A DNA stretch of 12,140 bases from an uncultured Campylobacter sp. (GCF_938018035.1 NZ_CALIJF010000424.1:1-12140), one strand, 5' to 3'. Positions 1 through 7,018 are shown, numbered from the stretch's first letter. Notes: a model not told the origin generated them from the sequence alone. Made by a program: numbers and translations.

Positions 1-2
1 TC

Positions 3-560
3 ATGCAATCAGGCAAATTTACTCTCGCGATCATTGTGGCGAATGTCCTATTTTTCGTGATTTCATTCGCATTGGAATATTTTTTCGGCTTTAAGTCCTA
101 CCTATTTTTCGGGCTCAATCCATATTTTTTCGAGGGGATGCCGTGGCAGCTACTAAGTTCATTTTTTATGCACGGCGGAGTGATGCATCTAGCGATGAAT
201 ATGGCGGTTTTATATCAATTTGGTGGGATTTTAGAGAGAGCGTTCGGTGGGATAAAATTTACGCTACTTTACATCGTAGGCGGGCTGCTGAGTGGCGCTT
301 TGTGTCTGATTTATATCCGTTATGCCATGAGCATGGGAGAAATCGTCAATATCGTAGGCGCTAGTGGCGCTATTTGCGTGCTTTTAGGCGTGATTGCTTA
401 TTTTGATGAACGCAATGCGGGCGGGATTTTTGTCGCGATTTTGATAATGAGCTTTGCGCCGATGTTAATGGGCGTAAATGTGGCATGGTATGCGCACATA
501 GCGGGGTTTGCGGTCGGTTATGGTTTTGGAATGATCCAGAAAAAATTTAGAATTTTGTAG
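3..560 (+). CDS. Rhomboid-family intramembrane serine protease
   Basis: A 185-residue polytopic membrane protein with about six hydrophobic segments. It carries the rhomboid signature in order: H57-x4-H62-x3-N66 in the segment after the first periplasmic loop, the GASG motif with the predicted nucleophile S121, and H165 in AHIAGFAVG as the general base. These match GlpG H145/H150/N154, S201 and H254. Rhomboids cut substrates within the membrane near helix-breaking residues; the substrate here cannot be told. Length fits the minimal six-helix bacterial core without an N-terminal cytoplasmic domain. The ATG lies two bases from the window edge, so the ribosome binding site is not visible and a start further upstream is possible. 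The phosphohistidine phosphatase gene follows after 44 bases. From memory, C. jejuni has the same pairing (Cj1003c/Cj1002c). Function at family level is secure; biological role unknown. Confidence 0.9.
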   Translation: MQSGKFTLAIIVANVLFFVISFALEYFFGFKSYLFFGLNPYFFEGMPWQLLSSFFMHGGVMHLAMNMAVLYQFGGILERAFGGIKFTLLYIVGGLLSGALCLIYIRYAMSMGEIVNIVGASGAICVLLGVIAYFDERNAGGIFVAILIMSFAPMLMGVNVAWYAHIAGFAVGYGFGMIQKKFRIL

Positions 561-570
561 AATTTAACGC

Positions 571-592
571 TAAATTATACATAAAATTTTAT
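571..592 (+). promoter_or_regulatory. Possible promoter of the sixA-like gene, with palindrome
   Basis: In the 44-base gap between the rhomboid and phosphatase genes, TATACA (576-581) resembles a Campylobacter -10 box and is followed by the perfect palindrome ATAAAATTTTAT (581-592). No -35 is visible, which is usual for sigma-70 promoters in this genus. Such AT words are frequent in this window by chance, so this is weak; the two genes may simply be co-transcribed. Confidence 0.2.
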
Positions 593-604
593 GAAAGGAT
601 GCAG

Positions 605-1279
605 ATGAAGCGGATATATTTTATAAGACATGCCGAGGCGCAAAGCGGCAACGGAAGCGATTTCGAGCGGGCATTAAGCCGTGTGGGCGAACTTTGCGCA
701 AATAAACTTGGAGAAAAGCTGTGTAGCTTGGGACTTGCGCCTGATTTGATTATTACAAGCTCGGCTATACGCGCACTCCATACGGCGCAAATTATCGCCA
801 ATACGCTGGGCGCGACAAAAAAGATAGTGTCATTGCGAGAGTTATACGATGTAAGTTTATGGGATTTGGCAAAGTTTGTTCGCAGCTTGGATGAGAAACG
901 ATTTTTTGGGTGCGGTGTGAATGTTGAAAAATACAATGTGGTTGGTCTGAGTAGCGAAAAACATCGCGACGCAAACGCTGAAAATTCTGCTTTTAAGAGC
1001 ACTAAAATTCCCGCTAGCATTAGCGAAAATAATGCGATATCTTGCAACAATGTAGAAATTTCTAGCGCAGATATTGTGCAAAATTTTAATGCAGCTAGCG
1101 CGGAATGCGTATTTATCGTTGGACATAATCCGACAATAGGCGCAATTTGCTCGCTTTTAGGCGAGAAGGAAGTCGATAAATTCTCTCCTTGCTCGATTTG
1201 CGGCTTAGAATTTGACGTTCATAAATTCTCAGAAATTACTGATCATAGCGGCAAAATGGTAATGCTGCAGTGCCCTTAA
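605..1279 (+). CDS. sixA: SixA-like phosphohistidine phosphatase (histidine phosphatase superfamily)
   Basis: A 224-residue cytoplasmic protein of the histidine phosphatase (phosphoglycerate-mutase-like) fold. Visible are the RHAEA motif with R8 and catalytic H9, R56 in SSAIRALHTA, the acidic residue E79 in LRELYD, and the second core histidine H174 in VGHNP. SixA removes phosphate from phosphohistidine in HPt domains or PTS proteins; the target here is unknown, and a sugar-phosphate substrate is also possible. Family members are usually about 150-160 residues. This one is longer because of a low-complexity stretch at about residues 97-166, rich in N, S and A, between the E79 region and the VGHNP motif. 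I start at the ATG at 605 because AAAGGA (594-599) lies 5 bases before it; the in-frame ATG at 599 overlaps that ribosome binding site. The gene is more AT-rich than the rubrerythrin gene downstream. Confidence 0.8.
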   Translation: MKRIYFIRHAEAQSGNGSDFERALSRVGELCANKLGEKLCSLGLAPDLIITSSAIRALHTAQIIANTLGATKKIVSLRELYDVSLWDLAKFVRSLDEKRFFGCGVNVEKYNVVGLSSEKHRDANAENSAFKSTKIPASISENNAISCNNVEISSADIVQNFNAASAECVFIVGHNPTIGAICSLLGEKEVDKFSPCSICGLEFDVHKFSEITDHSGKMVMLQCP

Positions 1280-1539
1280 TTACGCTTTTAACGCTTCATA
1301 ATTACAATCGGGCGGCTCGTTGGCGCATTAAAGCTACTTTTTGCCGAGCATTGTCATATACTCGTAAAATAAGACCATATGGCAAAATAGCAAATTATTT
1401 TTGAGATAACTTTAAATTTTAAAAAATTTCCAATGATGCGGCTCGCCTTAAAATCGTAGACTAAATGAGTCAGAAAACTAAATTTCATATTTTTAGATAA
1501 TCGGTCGTTAGCGCTTTTGCTTGAAATTCTAGTTGCTTT

Positions 1540-1564
1540 GTAAAATCTTAAGTTTAGATTTTAC
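1540..1564. repeat. Perfect 9-bp inverted repeat (hairpin)
   Basis: GTAAAATCT (1540-1548) and AGATTTTAC (1556-1564) are exact reverse complements with a 7-base loop. No run of T follows on the plus strand, so a classical terminator is not supported. It may be part of a terminator for the upstream gene or a regulator site. The two arms are seen directly; the role is unknown. Confidence 0.5.
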
Positions 1565-1651
1565 GGATGGAAATTCCGTGCCAAAATTTTCTCAAAAACA
1601 TAAATTTATTGAGAAGAATAAAATTTATTAAGTAAAATTTAATAGTAGCCG

Positions 1652-1684
1652 TGGTATCATTCCCTAAAAATTTTGATAGGGAAT
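1652..1684 (+). promoter_or_regulatory. Rubrerythrin promoter/operator with palindrome covering the ribosome binding site
   Basis: TGGTATCAT (1652-1660) reads as an extended -10 (TGn-TATCAT). Overlapping it, ATTCCCTA (1659-1666) and TAGGGAAT (1677-1684) form a perfect 8-bp inverted repeat with a 10-base AT-only-but-one spacer. The right arm contains AGGGA (1678-1682), the ribosome binding site 6 bases before the ATG at 1689. As DNA this is a candidate operator straddling the start of transcription. As RNA, if transcription starts further upstream, it would be a hairpin hiding the ribosome binding site. The repeat is direct observation; the promoter and any repressor are inferred. Confidence 0.45.
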
Positions 1685-1688
1685 TAAA

Positions 1689-2333
1689 ATGAGACAGTAC
1701 GAAACTTACAGATGCGACAAGTGCGGCGCGGAGGTCGAAGTGCAAAACGTAGGCGGCGGCACGCTTAGCTGCTGCGGAGAGCCGATGAAATGCATTACCG
1801 AGGATCTGACGCAGGTAAATTTGATGAAGGCGTTCGCGGGCGAGTCTCAAGCGCGCAACAAATACGATCTTTACGGCGATTTAGCCAAAGAGGCGGGCTT
1901 TCATGCTATCGCGCGACATTTTTACGAGGCTGCCGAAAACGAAAAATGGCATGCCAGAGCCGAGCTAAAGGCACATCATGCGGCTGCCGGCATAGCGCTT
2001 GATAAGATGGATAAAAATCTGCTCGACGCCGCCGCCGGCGAGCGCTACGAGCACGAGAGCATGTATCCGAGCTTCGCTAAAATCGCGACCGAAGAGGGTA
2101 AAAAAGAGGTTGCGCGCCTTTTTAACGCTATCGGCAAGGTCGAGCAGGAGCACGAGCGCGAATACAACGAGCTTCAAAAGATCCTGCTAGAAGAGGGCTT
2201 TTTCGAGAGTTTCGACGAGGAAGTTTGGGTGTGCGAGGTCTGCGGGCACGTTCATCGCGGCAAGAAAGCCCCGGGCGCCTGTCCGCTCTGCAAGGCTCCG
2301 CGCGAGTATTTCAAAAAACAAAGGCTCGTCTGA
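1689..2333 (+). CDS. rrc: Desulforubrerythrin (three-domain rubrerythrin, non-haem iron peroxidase)
   Basis: A 214-residue protein of three iron modules. Residues 1-36 form a desulforedoxin-like domain with C9, C12, C28 and C29 (CxxC...CC) for one Fe(Cys)4 site. Residues about 40-175 are the rubrerythrin four-helix bundle: E52 in AGESQARNKY, E85-x2-H88 in ENEKWHA, the RYEHES pair, and EQEHERE supply the di-iron ligands. Residues 179-205 are a rubredoxin domain with C182, C185, C198 and C201. This order matches C. jejuni desulforubrerythrin (Rrc/Drr, Cj0012c), which reduces hydrogen peroxide in the cytoplasm using electrons passed through the rubredoxin-type sites. The start at 1689 follows AGGGA with 6-base spacing. 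It stands alone as a single-gene unit with its own likely promoter. All metal ligands needed appear present, and length is normal for the three-domain form. Confidence 0.93.
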   Translation: MRQYETYRCDKCGAEVEVQNVGGGTLSCCGEPMKCITEDLTQVNLMKAFAGESQARNKYDLYGDLAKEAGFHAIARHFYEAAENEKWHARAELKAHHAAAGIALDKMDKNLLDAAAGERYEHESMYPSFAKIATEEGKKEVARLFNAIGKVEQEHEREYNELQKILLEEGFFESFDEEVWVCEVCGHVHRGKKAPGACPLCKAPREYFKKQRLV

Positions 2334-2357
2334 TTTTGATGCTTGCGGCACGGCATT

Positions 2358-2386
2358 TTTGCGATAGCTTTCGAAGCTGTCGCAAA
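2358..2386 (+). terminator. Hairpin after rubrerythrin gene, possible terminator
   Basis: TTTGCGATAGCTT (2358-2370) pairs with AAGCTGTCGCAAA (2374-2386) over 13 positions with one G-U pair and a TCG loop. It begins 24 bases after the rubrerythrin stop codon. The stem is strong, but the bases after it (tctcgtttatt) are only partly T-rich, so intrinsic termination is plausible but not typical. Confidence 0.45.
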
Positions 2387-2438
2387 TCTCGTTTATTGTC
2401 GCGAACCGATCGCTTAAATATTGGCTTAAAATTTTGCG

Positions 2439-2496
2439 CGAGATTTCGTCTTTTTGCTCCTTTTTGTCGCGGACTCCGTGGCTAGACGAAATCTCG
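2439..2496. repeat. Perfect 13-bp inverted repeat with 32-base loop
   Basis: CGAGATTTCGTCT (2439-2451) and AGACGAAATCTCG (2484-2496) are exact reverse complements. The loop includes two T-rich stretches (TTTTTGCTCCTTTTTG). The same 13-mer occurs once more at 8035-8047, after mltG. It is immediately followed by a second, smaller inverted repeat. Seen directly; function unknown. Confidence 0.6.
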
Positions 2497-2514
2497 GGCT
2501 AAATTTATTTAGCC
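2497..2514. repeat. 8-bp inverted repeat GGCTAAAT/ATTTAGCC
   Basis: GGCTAAAT (2497-2504) and ATTTAGCC (2507-2514) form a perfect stem with a very short loop, directly abutting the 13-bp repeat at 2439-2496. The following sequence (taaactccttttctt) is pyrimidine-rich, so this could act as a weak rho-independent terminator on the plus strand. Confidence 0.4.
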
Positions 2515-2544
2515 TAAACTCCTTTTCTTATCCCCCTAAGAAAT

Positions 2545-2572
2545 GAAATCCTGCTCGCAAGAGCGGGATTTC
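2545..2572. repeat. 12-bp hairpin with GCAA tetraloop
   Basis: GAAATCCTGCTC (2545-2556) pairs with GAGCGGGATTTC (2561-2572) over 12 positions including one G-U pair, closed by a GCAA loop. GCAA is a GNRA-type tetraloop, a stable RNA loop class, when read on the plus strand. The stem shows a T-to-G type difference that keeps pairing. No U-run follows, so a structural RNA element fits as well as a terminator. Confidence 0.5.
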
Positions 2573-3215
2573 TGTCGTAAAATAAATCTAAAATAATCAT
2601 GCCGATGATTTTATCTCTTTAAATTTTTAGTGGAAATTTCTATATGATTTTTGCGCTATTTACGAAGCAAGTTTCGCGCCGGTAAATTTCGCAGCAAACT
2701 TTGGTGGCAGAATCTTTTGTGTCTTTAATTTTAAGGCGAATACGGTGCGATGAGAATTTGAAAGCAAATCAAACTATAAAATTTCGAGGGTTTAAATTTT
2801 AAATCAGAAATTCCATCCTTGCGGAATTTGCAGATAAATTTTATATCCGCTACCTCTTAATATGTCGATTATCTTTTGCTTATAAAATCCTCGGATGAAA
2901 TCCCGTATCGTCAAAATTTAAATGAAATTTTATACTAAATTTATCTGGAATTTTAGGCAAAATCGCATGAGAAAATCTAAAAAGTAAATTATTCTATATT
3001 CCAAAAGAGTAAAATTTTAGATTTTTTGCAATCAAGCTCTAAGGCTCGCGCGTTAATTTAAAATTTTGCCGAGTTAAATTCTAAAGCTCGCAGGGTAAAA
3101 TTTTTAGGTTTTGTTATGCGAGTATGAAAAACAAATTTCAGAATTTTTCAAAATAAAATTCCAAATTTTTTAGAAAATAAATTCCATAAAAAACGATTTC
3201 AAAGTCGCATCAAAA

Positions 3216-3234
3216 CGAGATTTAAAAAATCTCG
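3216..3234 (-). terminator. Rho-independent terminator of the yhdP-like/xerH unit
   Basis: CGAGATTT (3216-3223) and AAATCTCG (3227-3234) form an 8-bp stem with a 3-base loop. Read on the minus strand, the hairpin lies 37 bases after the xerH stop codon and is followed by TTTTGATGC, giving a short T-run. The stem is AT-rich apart from its base, so strength is moderate. Confidence 0.55.
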
Positions 3235-3271
3235 CTCAAGCAAGCCTCGCGCCATCTCAAATTTTAAAATT

Positions 3272-4333
3272 TTACTCCTCGAATTCCTCCGCGACTTTCG
3301 CCGCAAGGCGCAGTTTGTCGCTGTCGAAGTGGGTGTAGATGCGCGAAGTATTGAGGCTCGCGTGGCCGAGGGCTTCTTGGACGAGCACGAGGTCCTTTTG
3401 CTTTTTGTAAAGCATCGTCGCAAAGGTGTGGCGCAGCATGTGGGCGCCGTTTTTTTCCTTGCGTATGCCCGCGCTCATTAAAATTTTCTCCACGATGCCG
3501 CTGACGTATGCTTGCGTGAGCGGCGCGCCGTTTTTGGTGACGAAAAGATAGCCCTCTTTGTTTGAAAAATTCGTCTCCAGTGCGTTTAAATGCTCCTCGA
3601 TCAGGTGGCGTTTAATCATCACGATGCGATATTTGTTGCCCTTACCGCGGATTCGGATGACGAAAAGATCGCCCTCCGGCGCGATATCTTTGCGCTTGAG
3701 ATTTATCGCCTCGCCCACGCGGATGCCGGTGTAGACGATGATTTTTACGATTAGGCGGTTGCGATGGGCAAAGGAGGGGAACTCGCTTAAATTTATCGCG
3801 TCCAAAAACCGCTTCAGCTCCTCCTCGCTCATAAACTCCGGAAGCTTCGTGCCGCGGCTGCCGCTAATACCGCCCCAGTGCTTAAGCTCGATGCCGTAGT
3901 TGTGCGAGGTGCCGTCCTGCTCATTTTGGCGGTCGATAAAGCCGAAAAAATTTATCAGCGCGATTCGGTAGTTTTTTTTGCTCGCATCGCTCAGCCCGCC
4001 CGTAATGGAAGCTAAAATTTCGCTCAAAAGTTCCTCGTCGATATTTTTCATACTCTCAAGGCCGTACTCTACTATCGCTTCGTAAAATTTTTTAAGCGGG
4101 TTAAAATAGGTATTGATGCCGGTAAGTCCCGCATTTCGCGCATCTTTTGCAAGGCGCTCGAGCTCGCCGATACTTGCTACCTCGTGATTTAGAGCCAGGC
4201 TTGCGCGGCGAAACAGCACGTCGTTTTTCAGCTCCTTATTCGATAGCGCGCTTAGCTTGTAGCGCACGAATTTTACGAGCCAAAACAGCAGCGATTTTTC
4301 AAAGCTATCCTTATAATCGAGCGGGAATTTCAT
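3272..4333 (-). CDS. xerH: XerH-type tyrosine recombinase (chromosome dimer resolution)
   Basis: A 353-residue tyrosine recombinase, close to the length of the single Xer protein of Campylobacter/Helicobacter (XerH). An N-terminal SAM-like core-binding domain spans about residues 40-150 and the catalytic domain about 165-350. All six catalytic positions are present: R205 in TGIRVGEA, K231 in the GKGNK beta-hairpin, H298 and R301 in HMLRHTF, H324 in LGHAS, and nucleophile Y333 in RIYTHF. XerH acts alone, without a XerC/XerD pair, at a dif site near the terminus to resolve chromosome dimers. Its ATG overlaps the stop of the upstream yhdP-like gene by 4 bases (ATGA, 4330-4333), with GAGGAG just before it, so translation is probably coupled. 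The gene sits in core-gene surroundings with no phage genes or att sites, arguing against a phage integrase. Confidence 0.9.
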   Translation of the reverse strand: MKFPLDYKDSFEKSLLFWLVKFVRYKLSALSNKELKNDVLFRRASLALNHEVASIGELERLAKDARNAGLTGINTYFNPLKKFYEAIVEYGLESMKNIDEELLSEILASITGGLSDASKKNYRIALINFFGFIDRQNEQDGTSHNYGIELKHWGGISGSRGTKLPEFMSEEELKRFLDAINLSEFPSFAHRNRLIVKIIVYTGIRVGEAINLKRKDIAPEGDLFVIRIRGKGNKYRIVMIKRHLIEEHLNALETNFSNKEGYLFVTKNGAPLTQAYVSGIVEKILMSAGIRKEKNGAHMLRHTFATMLYKKQKDLVLVQEALGHASLNTSRIYTHFDSDKLRLAAKVAEEFEE

Positions 4334-6918
4334 TTGCTCTCCTCGCTGTTGCCGAAGATCACAAAGGGCAGCATCAGCGTGTTTTTGATGAGATTATACG
4401 GCGTTTTTAGCACGTCGGTCGCAACGGCGGTCGAATAGGTGGGCTTTTTCGTCGTGCCGCGAATCTCGATGATCGTGGAGATTGTGTTGTTTTCGCCCAA
4501 GATGATATGATTTAGCAGCGGGATTTTTGAGATTATCGAGCTTGCGTCTTTGAGGTATTTAAGCTCCAGATCGATATTCAGCGCACCGCTTTTCATATCC
4601 ACTTCGCCGTTGCCCGCGATGTCGGCGCTACTGCCGGTAAAGTTCATCGCATTTATGTAAATTTTATCGCCGCTGCGGCGAAAGTAAATTTTACCCTTCT
4701 GCACGCTAAAGCCGCGATCGTTGAAATCGGGCGTCTTAAACGTAAGTAGCGACGGCACGGAGTTTATAAAGCTAAGCAGCCTTTGATAGATGATGTAGTC
4801 CTTCAGATAGGTGTTTTGCACGTTGATCTCGCCGCGGTAGTTTCGCGGATCGATGCCGCTTGCTTTCAGCGTAAAGACCCCTCCGTCGAAGCTCTGCGAG
4901 CCTAGGAATTGATTGAGCGCCTCGCCGCTGATGTTTTGCGCAAAAATTTGAAGCAAGCTCTTTTTAAAGATCAACTTCACGTCGCCGCGTTTAAAGCTTG
5001 CGTTTAAATTCATATTTTTGCCGTCCAGCACGCCGTTAAAGTGCGTAAATTTAAGCGTCTTATTAAGATCGGATAGTACGATGGAAGAGTTTTGCCCGCT
5101 GAAATTTATCGGCGAGCGCTCCTTTGTGCCGCTATTAAACTCGCTGGTTTGCACGCTCGTATTGATCGCGACGTCCACGTCTTTTAAAGAGACGAAGTTG
5201 CCGCCTTTGTTGATTTTGAGAGAAATTTTACCGCTTCCGCTAGAGCCGTCCAGATCGCCCCCGCGCACTCGAAGCGCGAAAGAGTCGTTTTTATAATGGC
5301 TTCCGTCCTTGTTCAGCAGACCGAAATCAAAGATGAGATTGCTGCTGCTGATATCTAAGTTTGTAAAATCGCTGGTTAAAATTTTAAGATCTCCGCCGCT
5401 AATGCCCGCGTTTTTAAGCGTCTTAGAAAAGGGCAAAATTCCGCTAATATCGGGCGAGCTAATCTCGATCCGCTCGCCGAAGCTCATCTTTGCGCCCAAA
5501 AATTGCGAGCTTAGCACCGGCGCTTTGCCGCTAAAATCAAGGCTTATATTATCTCGCGCGTCGCCAAATTTTAAAATTTCTTTGCCGTTCGGGGAGAGAT
5601 TGAAGCTATGGATTGTGCCGTTAAATTTAGCTTTGCGCGCGGCGATATCGATGCTACCGCTTGCCGTGGCGTTAAAAATTTCATTTTGCAGGTTTGCGTC
5701 TTTGATGTCGATTTTTTTCTCGGTGATGTGCACCCGCGCGGCTTTGGAGTGAAATTTTGCCTTTGAGATCATCAGATCGGCATCTTTTAGCGTTACGTTC
5801 GCATCCACCTTGGCGCTTTCCTTTTCTACGTCCACGTCTATCAGCACGCGCGCATCGATCCCGCCGCCTAGCGGATATACGGGCTCGTCTATGCCGTAGC
5901 TTTGCAAAATATCTACAAGGTCTTTGCCCAAGCTCTCCTTGGTTCGCAGATCCAGATATACGACCGGCTTCTCTTCAAAAAGCCCGCCGATACGCACGCC
6001 GCTTCCCTCCAGGCTTTTGCCTTTAAATTTAGGCTCATTTAGCGTGAAATTTAGAAAATCGTTTTTAAGCGTGATGTTGGCGTCTTTTACCGTTACGGCT
6101 TCGATTTGCGGTTGAAATTTTATCGTAAGATCCTGCGCGTAAGCCGTGGCGCTGACATTTTCGGCGATCGGGCGCGGATCTTTCAGATCGATTTTGGCGT
6201 GGAGGTTTTCGATATAGTAGTTTTTCGCGACCGCCTTGCCGTAGATCCACTCGTTCGCAAGAGGATTTAGCCCCGTAAGTGCGCCCAGCTCATTCATAAA
6301 ATTTTTCAGACTCAAGGCCGAGGCGCGGTTTATCTCGATATTTAGCTGTGAGCCGATATTGTGCACGTCAAGCTCGCCCGCGATCTCGTGCGAAGCGAAG
6401 GTGCCGTTAAAATCATACGTATCGGCTCTGAAATTTGCTCGCGTCGTGCCGTGCAGAGTGAGATTAAAATCATTTAGCTCAAGCTCGATCGGATCAAAGC
6501 TAAGTCCGTTTGCGCCAGGCGTGATCTTTGAGCTTAGCCTAAAAAACCGCGTGTCGGCGTAAAAAACGTCGCTTTTGTATTTTAGCTTTAGACTTTCGCC
6601 CTTGATCTTCAAATTCTGCACATCGATCTCTTCAAACAAGGAGTTGATGAGCGAGATTTTTTTGCTAAATTCCAAAATTTTCTCGCTTTGCGTGCGCAGA
6701 TCGGTGGAATTTTGCTCTAAATTTTGTGTATTATTTTGCGTAATTTCAAGATTTTTGATACGCAGCACGAGACCTTTATTTAGCTTGAGATAAAACCCCT
6801 CAAGCTTTGCAAAGCCCACGTCCAGCTGCGAAATCGCAATACCGTGCTTTAGGCCTACCGCGCAGATTATAAAAAGTATAGTAAGAGTAAGAAAAAATCT
6901 AGCTAAAAATTTATACAT
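4330..6918 (-). CDS. AsmA/YhdP-like envelope protein (DUF3971, AsmA_2-like C-terminus)
   Basis: A large 862-residue protein with one N-terminal membrane anchor (about residues 3-24, FLARFFLTLTILFII) and then a long periplasmic part made of repetitive beta-strand-rich sequence. The C-terminal part, with phrases such as SADIAGNGEVDMKSGALNIDLEL and LLNHIILG, is typical of AsmA_2/YhdP C-termini. AsmA-like proteins (TamB, YhdP, YdbH, AsmA) form bridge-like grooves thought to carry phospholipids between inner and outer membrane; E. coli YhdP is longer, at about 1270 residues. I chose the second ATG of the ATGATG pair (6918) because AGGG (6924-6927) lies 5 bases before it; the ATG at 6921 is only 2 bases away and an in-frame TTG at 6954 has poorer support. 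It is the first gene of a unit with xerH and is divergent from mltG. Family assignment is good; lipid transport is by analogy. Confidence 0.78.
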   Translation of the reverse strand: MYKFLARFFLTLTILFIICAVGLKHGIAISQLDVGFAKLEGFYLKLNKGLVLRIKNLEITQNNTQNLEQNSTDLRTQSEKILEFSKKISLINSLFEEIDVQNLKIKGESLKLKYKSDVFYADTRFFRLSSKITPGANGLSFDPIELELNDFNLTLHGTTRANFRADTYDFNGTFASHEIAGELDVHNIGSQLNIEINRASALSLKNFMNELGALTGLNPLANEWIYGKAVAKNYYIENLHAKIDLKDPRPIAENVSATAYAQDLTIKFQPQIEAVTVKDANITLKNDFLNFTLNEPKFKGKSLEGSGVRIGGLFEEKPVVYLDLRTKESLGKDLVDILQSYGIDEPVYPLGGGIDARVLIDVDVEKESAKVDANVTLKDADLMISKAKFHSKAARVHITEKKIDIKDANLQNEIFNATASGSIDIAARKAKFNGTIHSFNLSPNGKEILKFGDARDNISLDFSGKAPVLSSQFLGAKMSFGERIEISSPDISGILPFSKTLKNAGISGGDLKILTSDFTNLDISSSNLIFDFGLLNKDGSHYKNDSFALRVRGGDLDGSSGSGKISLKINKGGNFVSLKDVDVAINTSVQTSEFNSGTKERSPINFSGQNSSIVLSDLNKTLKFTHFNGVLDGKNMNLNASFKRGDVKLIFKKSLLQIFAQNISGEALNQFLGSQSFDGGVFTLKASGIDPRNYRGEINVQNTYLKDYIIYQRLLSFINSVPSLLTFKTPDFNDRGFSVQKGKIYFRRSGDKIYINAMNFTGSSADIAGNGEVDMKSGALNIDLELKYLKDASSIISKIPLLNHIILGENNTISTIIEIRGTTKKPTYSTAVATDVLKTPYNLIKNTLMLPFVIFGNSEESK

Positions 6919-6980
6919 CATCGCCCTATCAAAAAAACTCCGCCCCAAAACCAAATCGGGCGTGCCGAAAAACTGCGCTT

Positions 6981-6986
6981 ATAATA
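6981..6986 (-). promoter_or_regulatory. Possible -10 box of the yhdP-like/xerH unit
   Basis: On the minus strand this reads TATTAT, about 60 bases upstream of the chosen start, in the 131-base gap shared with mltG. No -35 is recognisable. The identification rests on sequence similarity only. Confidence 0.3.
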
Positions 6987-7018
6987 TGAAATTTATTCAA
7001 AATTTTGGCTTATTTGCC

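Larger units (their letters stand above)
1280..1688. other. 409-base AT-rich intergenic spacer
   Basis: No convincing gene is seen on either strand between the phosphatase and rubrerythrin genes. The stretch contains a 9-bp inverted repeat at 1540-1564 and, at its right end, the rubrerythrin control region. I see no tRNA or recognisable riboswitch. Confidence 0.7.
2334..3271. other. 938-base gene-free spacer with hairpins and AT-word repeats
   Basis: Between the convergent rubrerythrin and xerH genes no reading frame resembles a real protein. The first 240 bases are GC-richer and hold four inverted repeats (listed separately). The rest, about 2580-3210, is dense in degenerate AAATTT, AAAATTTT and GGAATTT words. 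TCTAAGGCTCGCGCG (3038-3052) and TCTAAAGCTCGCAGG (3080-3094) are an imperfect direct repeat with a 42-base period, followed in both cases by AAAATTTT-type sequence. It could hold a small RNA or remains of a decayed gene, but nothing I recognise. Confidence 0.6.

Noticed and set aside
2225..2485. 86-codon plus-strand frame overlapping the rubrerythrin 3' end
   Set aside because: It overlaps a certain gene in another frame, has an arginine/serine/cysteine-rich out-of-frame composition and runs through two hairpins; no ribosome binding site fits.
2334..3271. tRNA, SRP RNA or tmRNA gene in the large spacer
   Set aside because: No T-loop consensus, CCA end, SRP core motif or tmRNA tag-reading frame could be seen; only unassigned hairpins remain.
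3272..4333. Tyrosine recombinase as a sign of a phage or integrative element
   Set aside because: Length, motifs and single-gene housekeeping context fit XerH. There is no tRNA, att-like repeat, excisionase or phage gene nearby.
5018..6115. Several plus-strand frames of 60-147 codons opposite the yhdP-like gene
   Set aside because: They are antisense to a long coherent membrane-anchored protein, have serine/arginine/leucine-rich shadow composition and lack ribosome binding sites.
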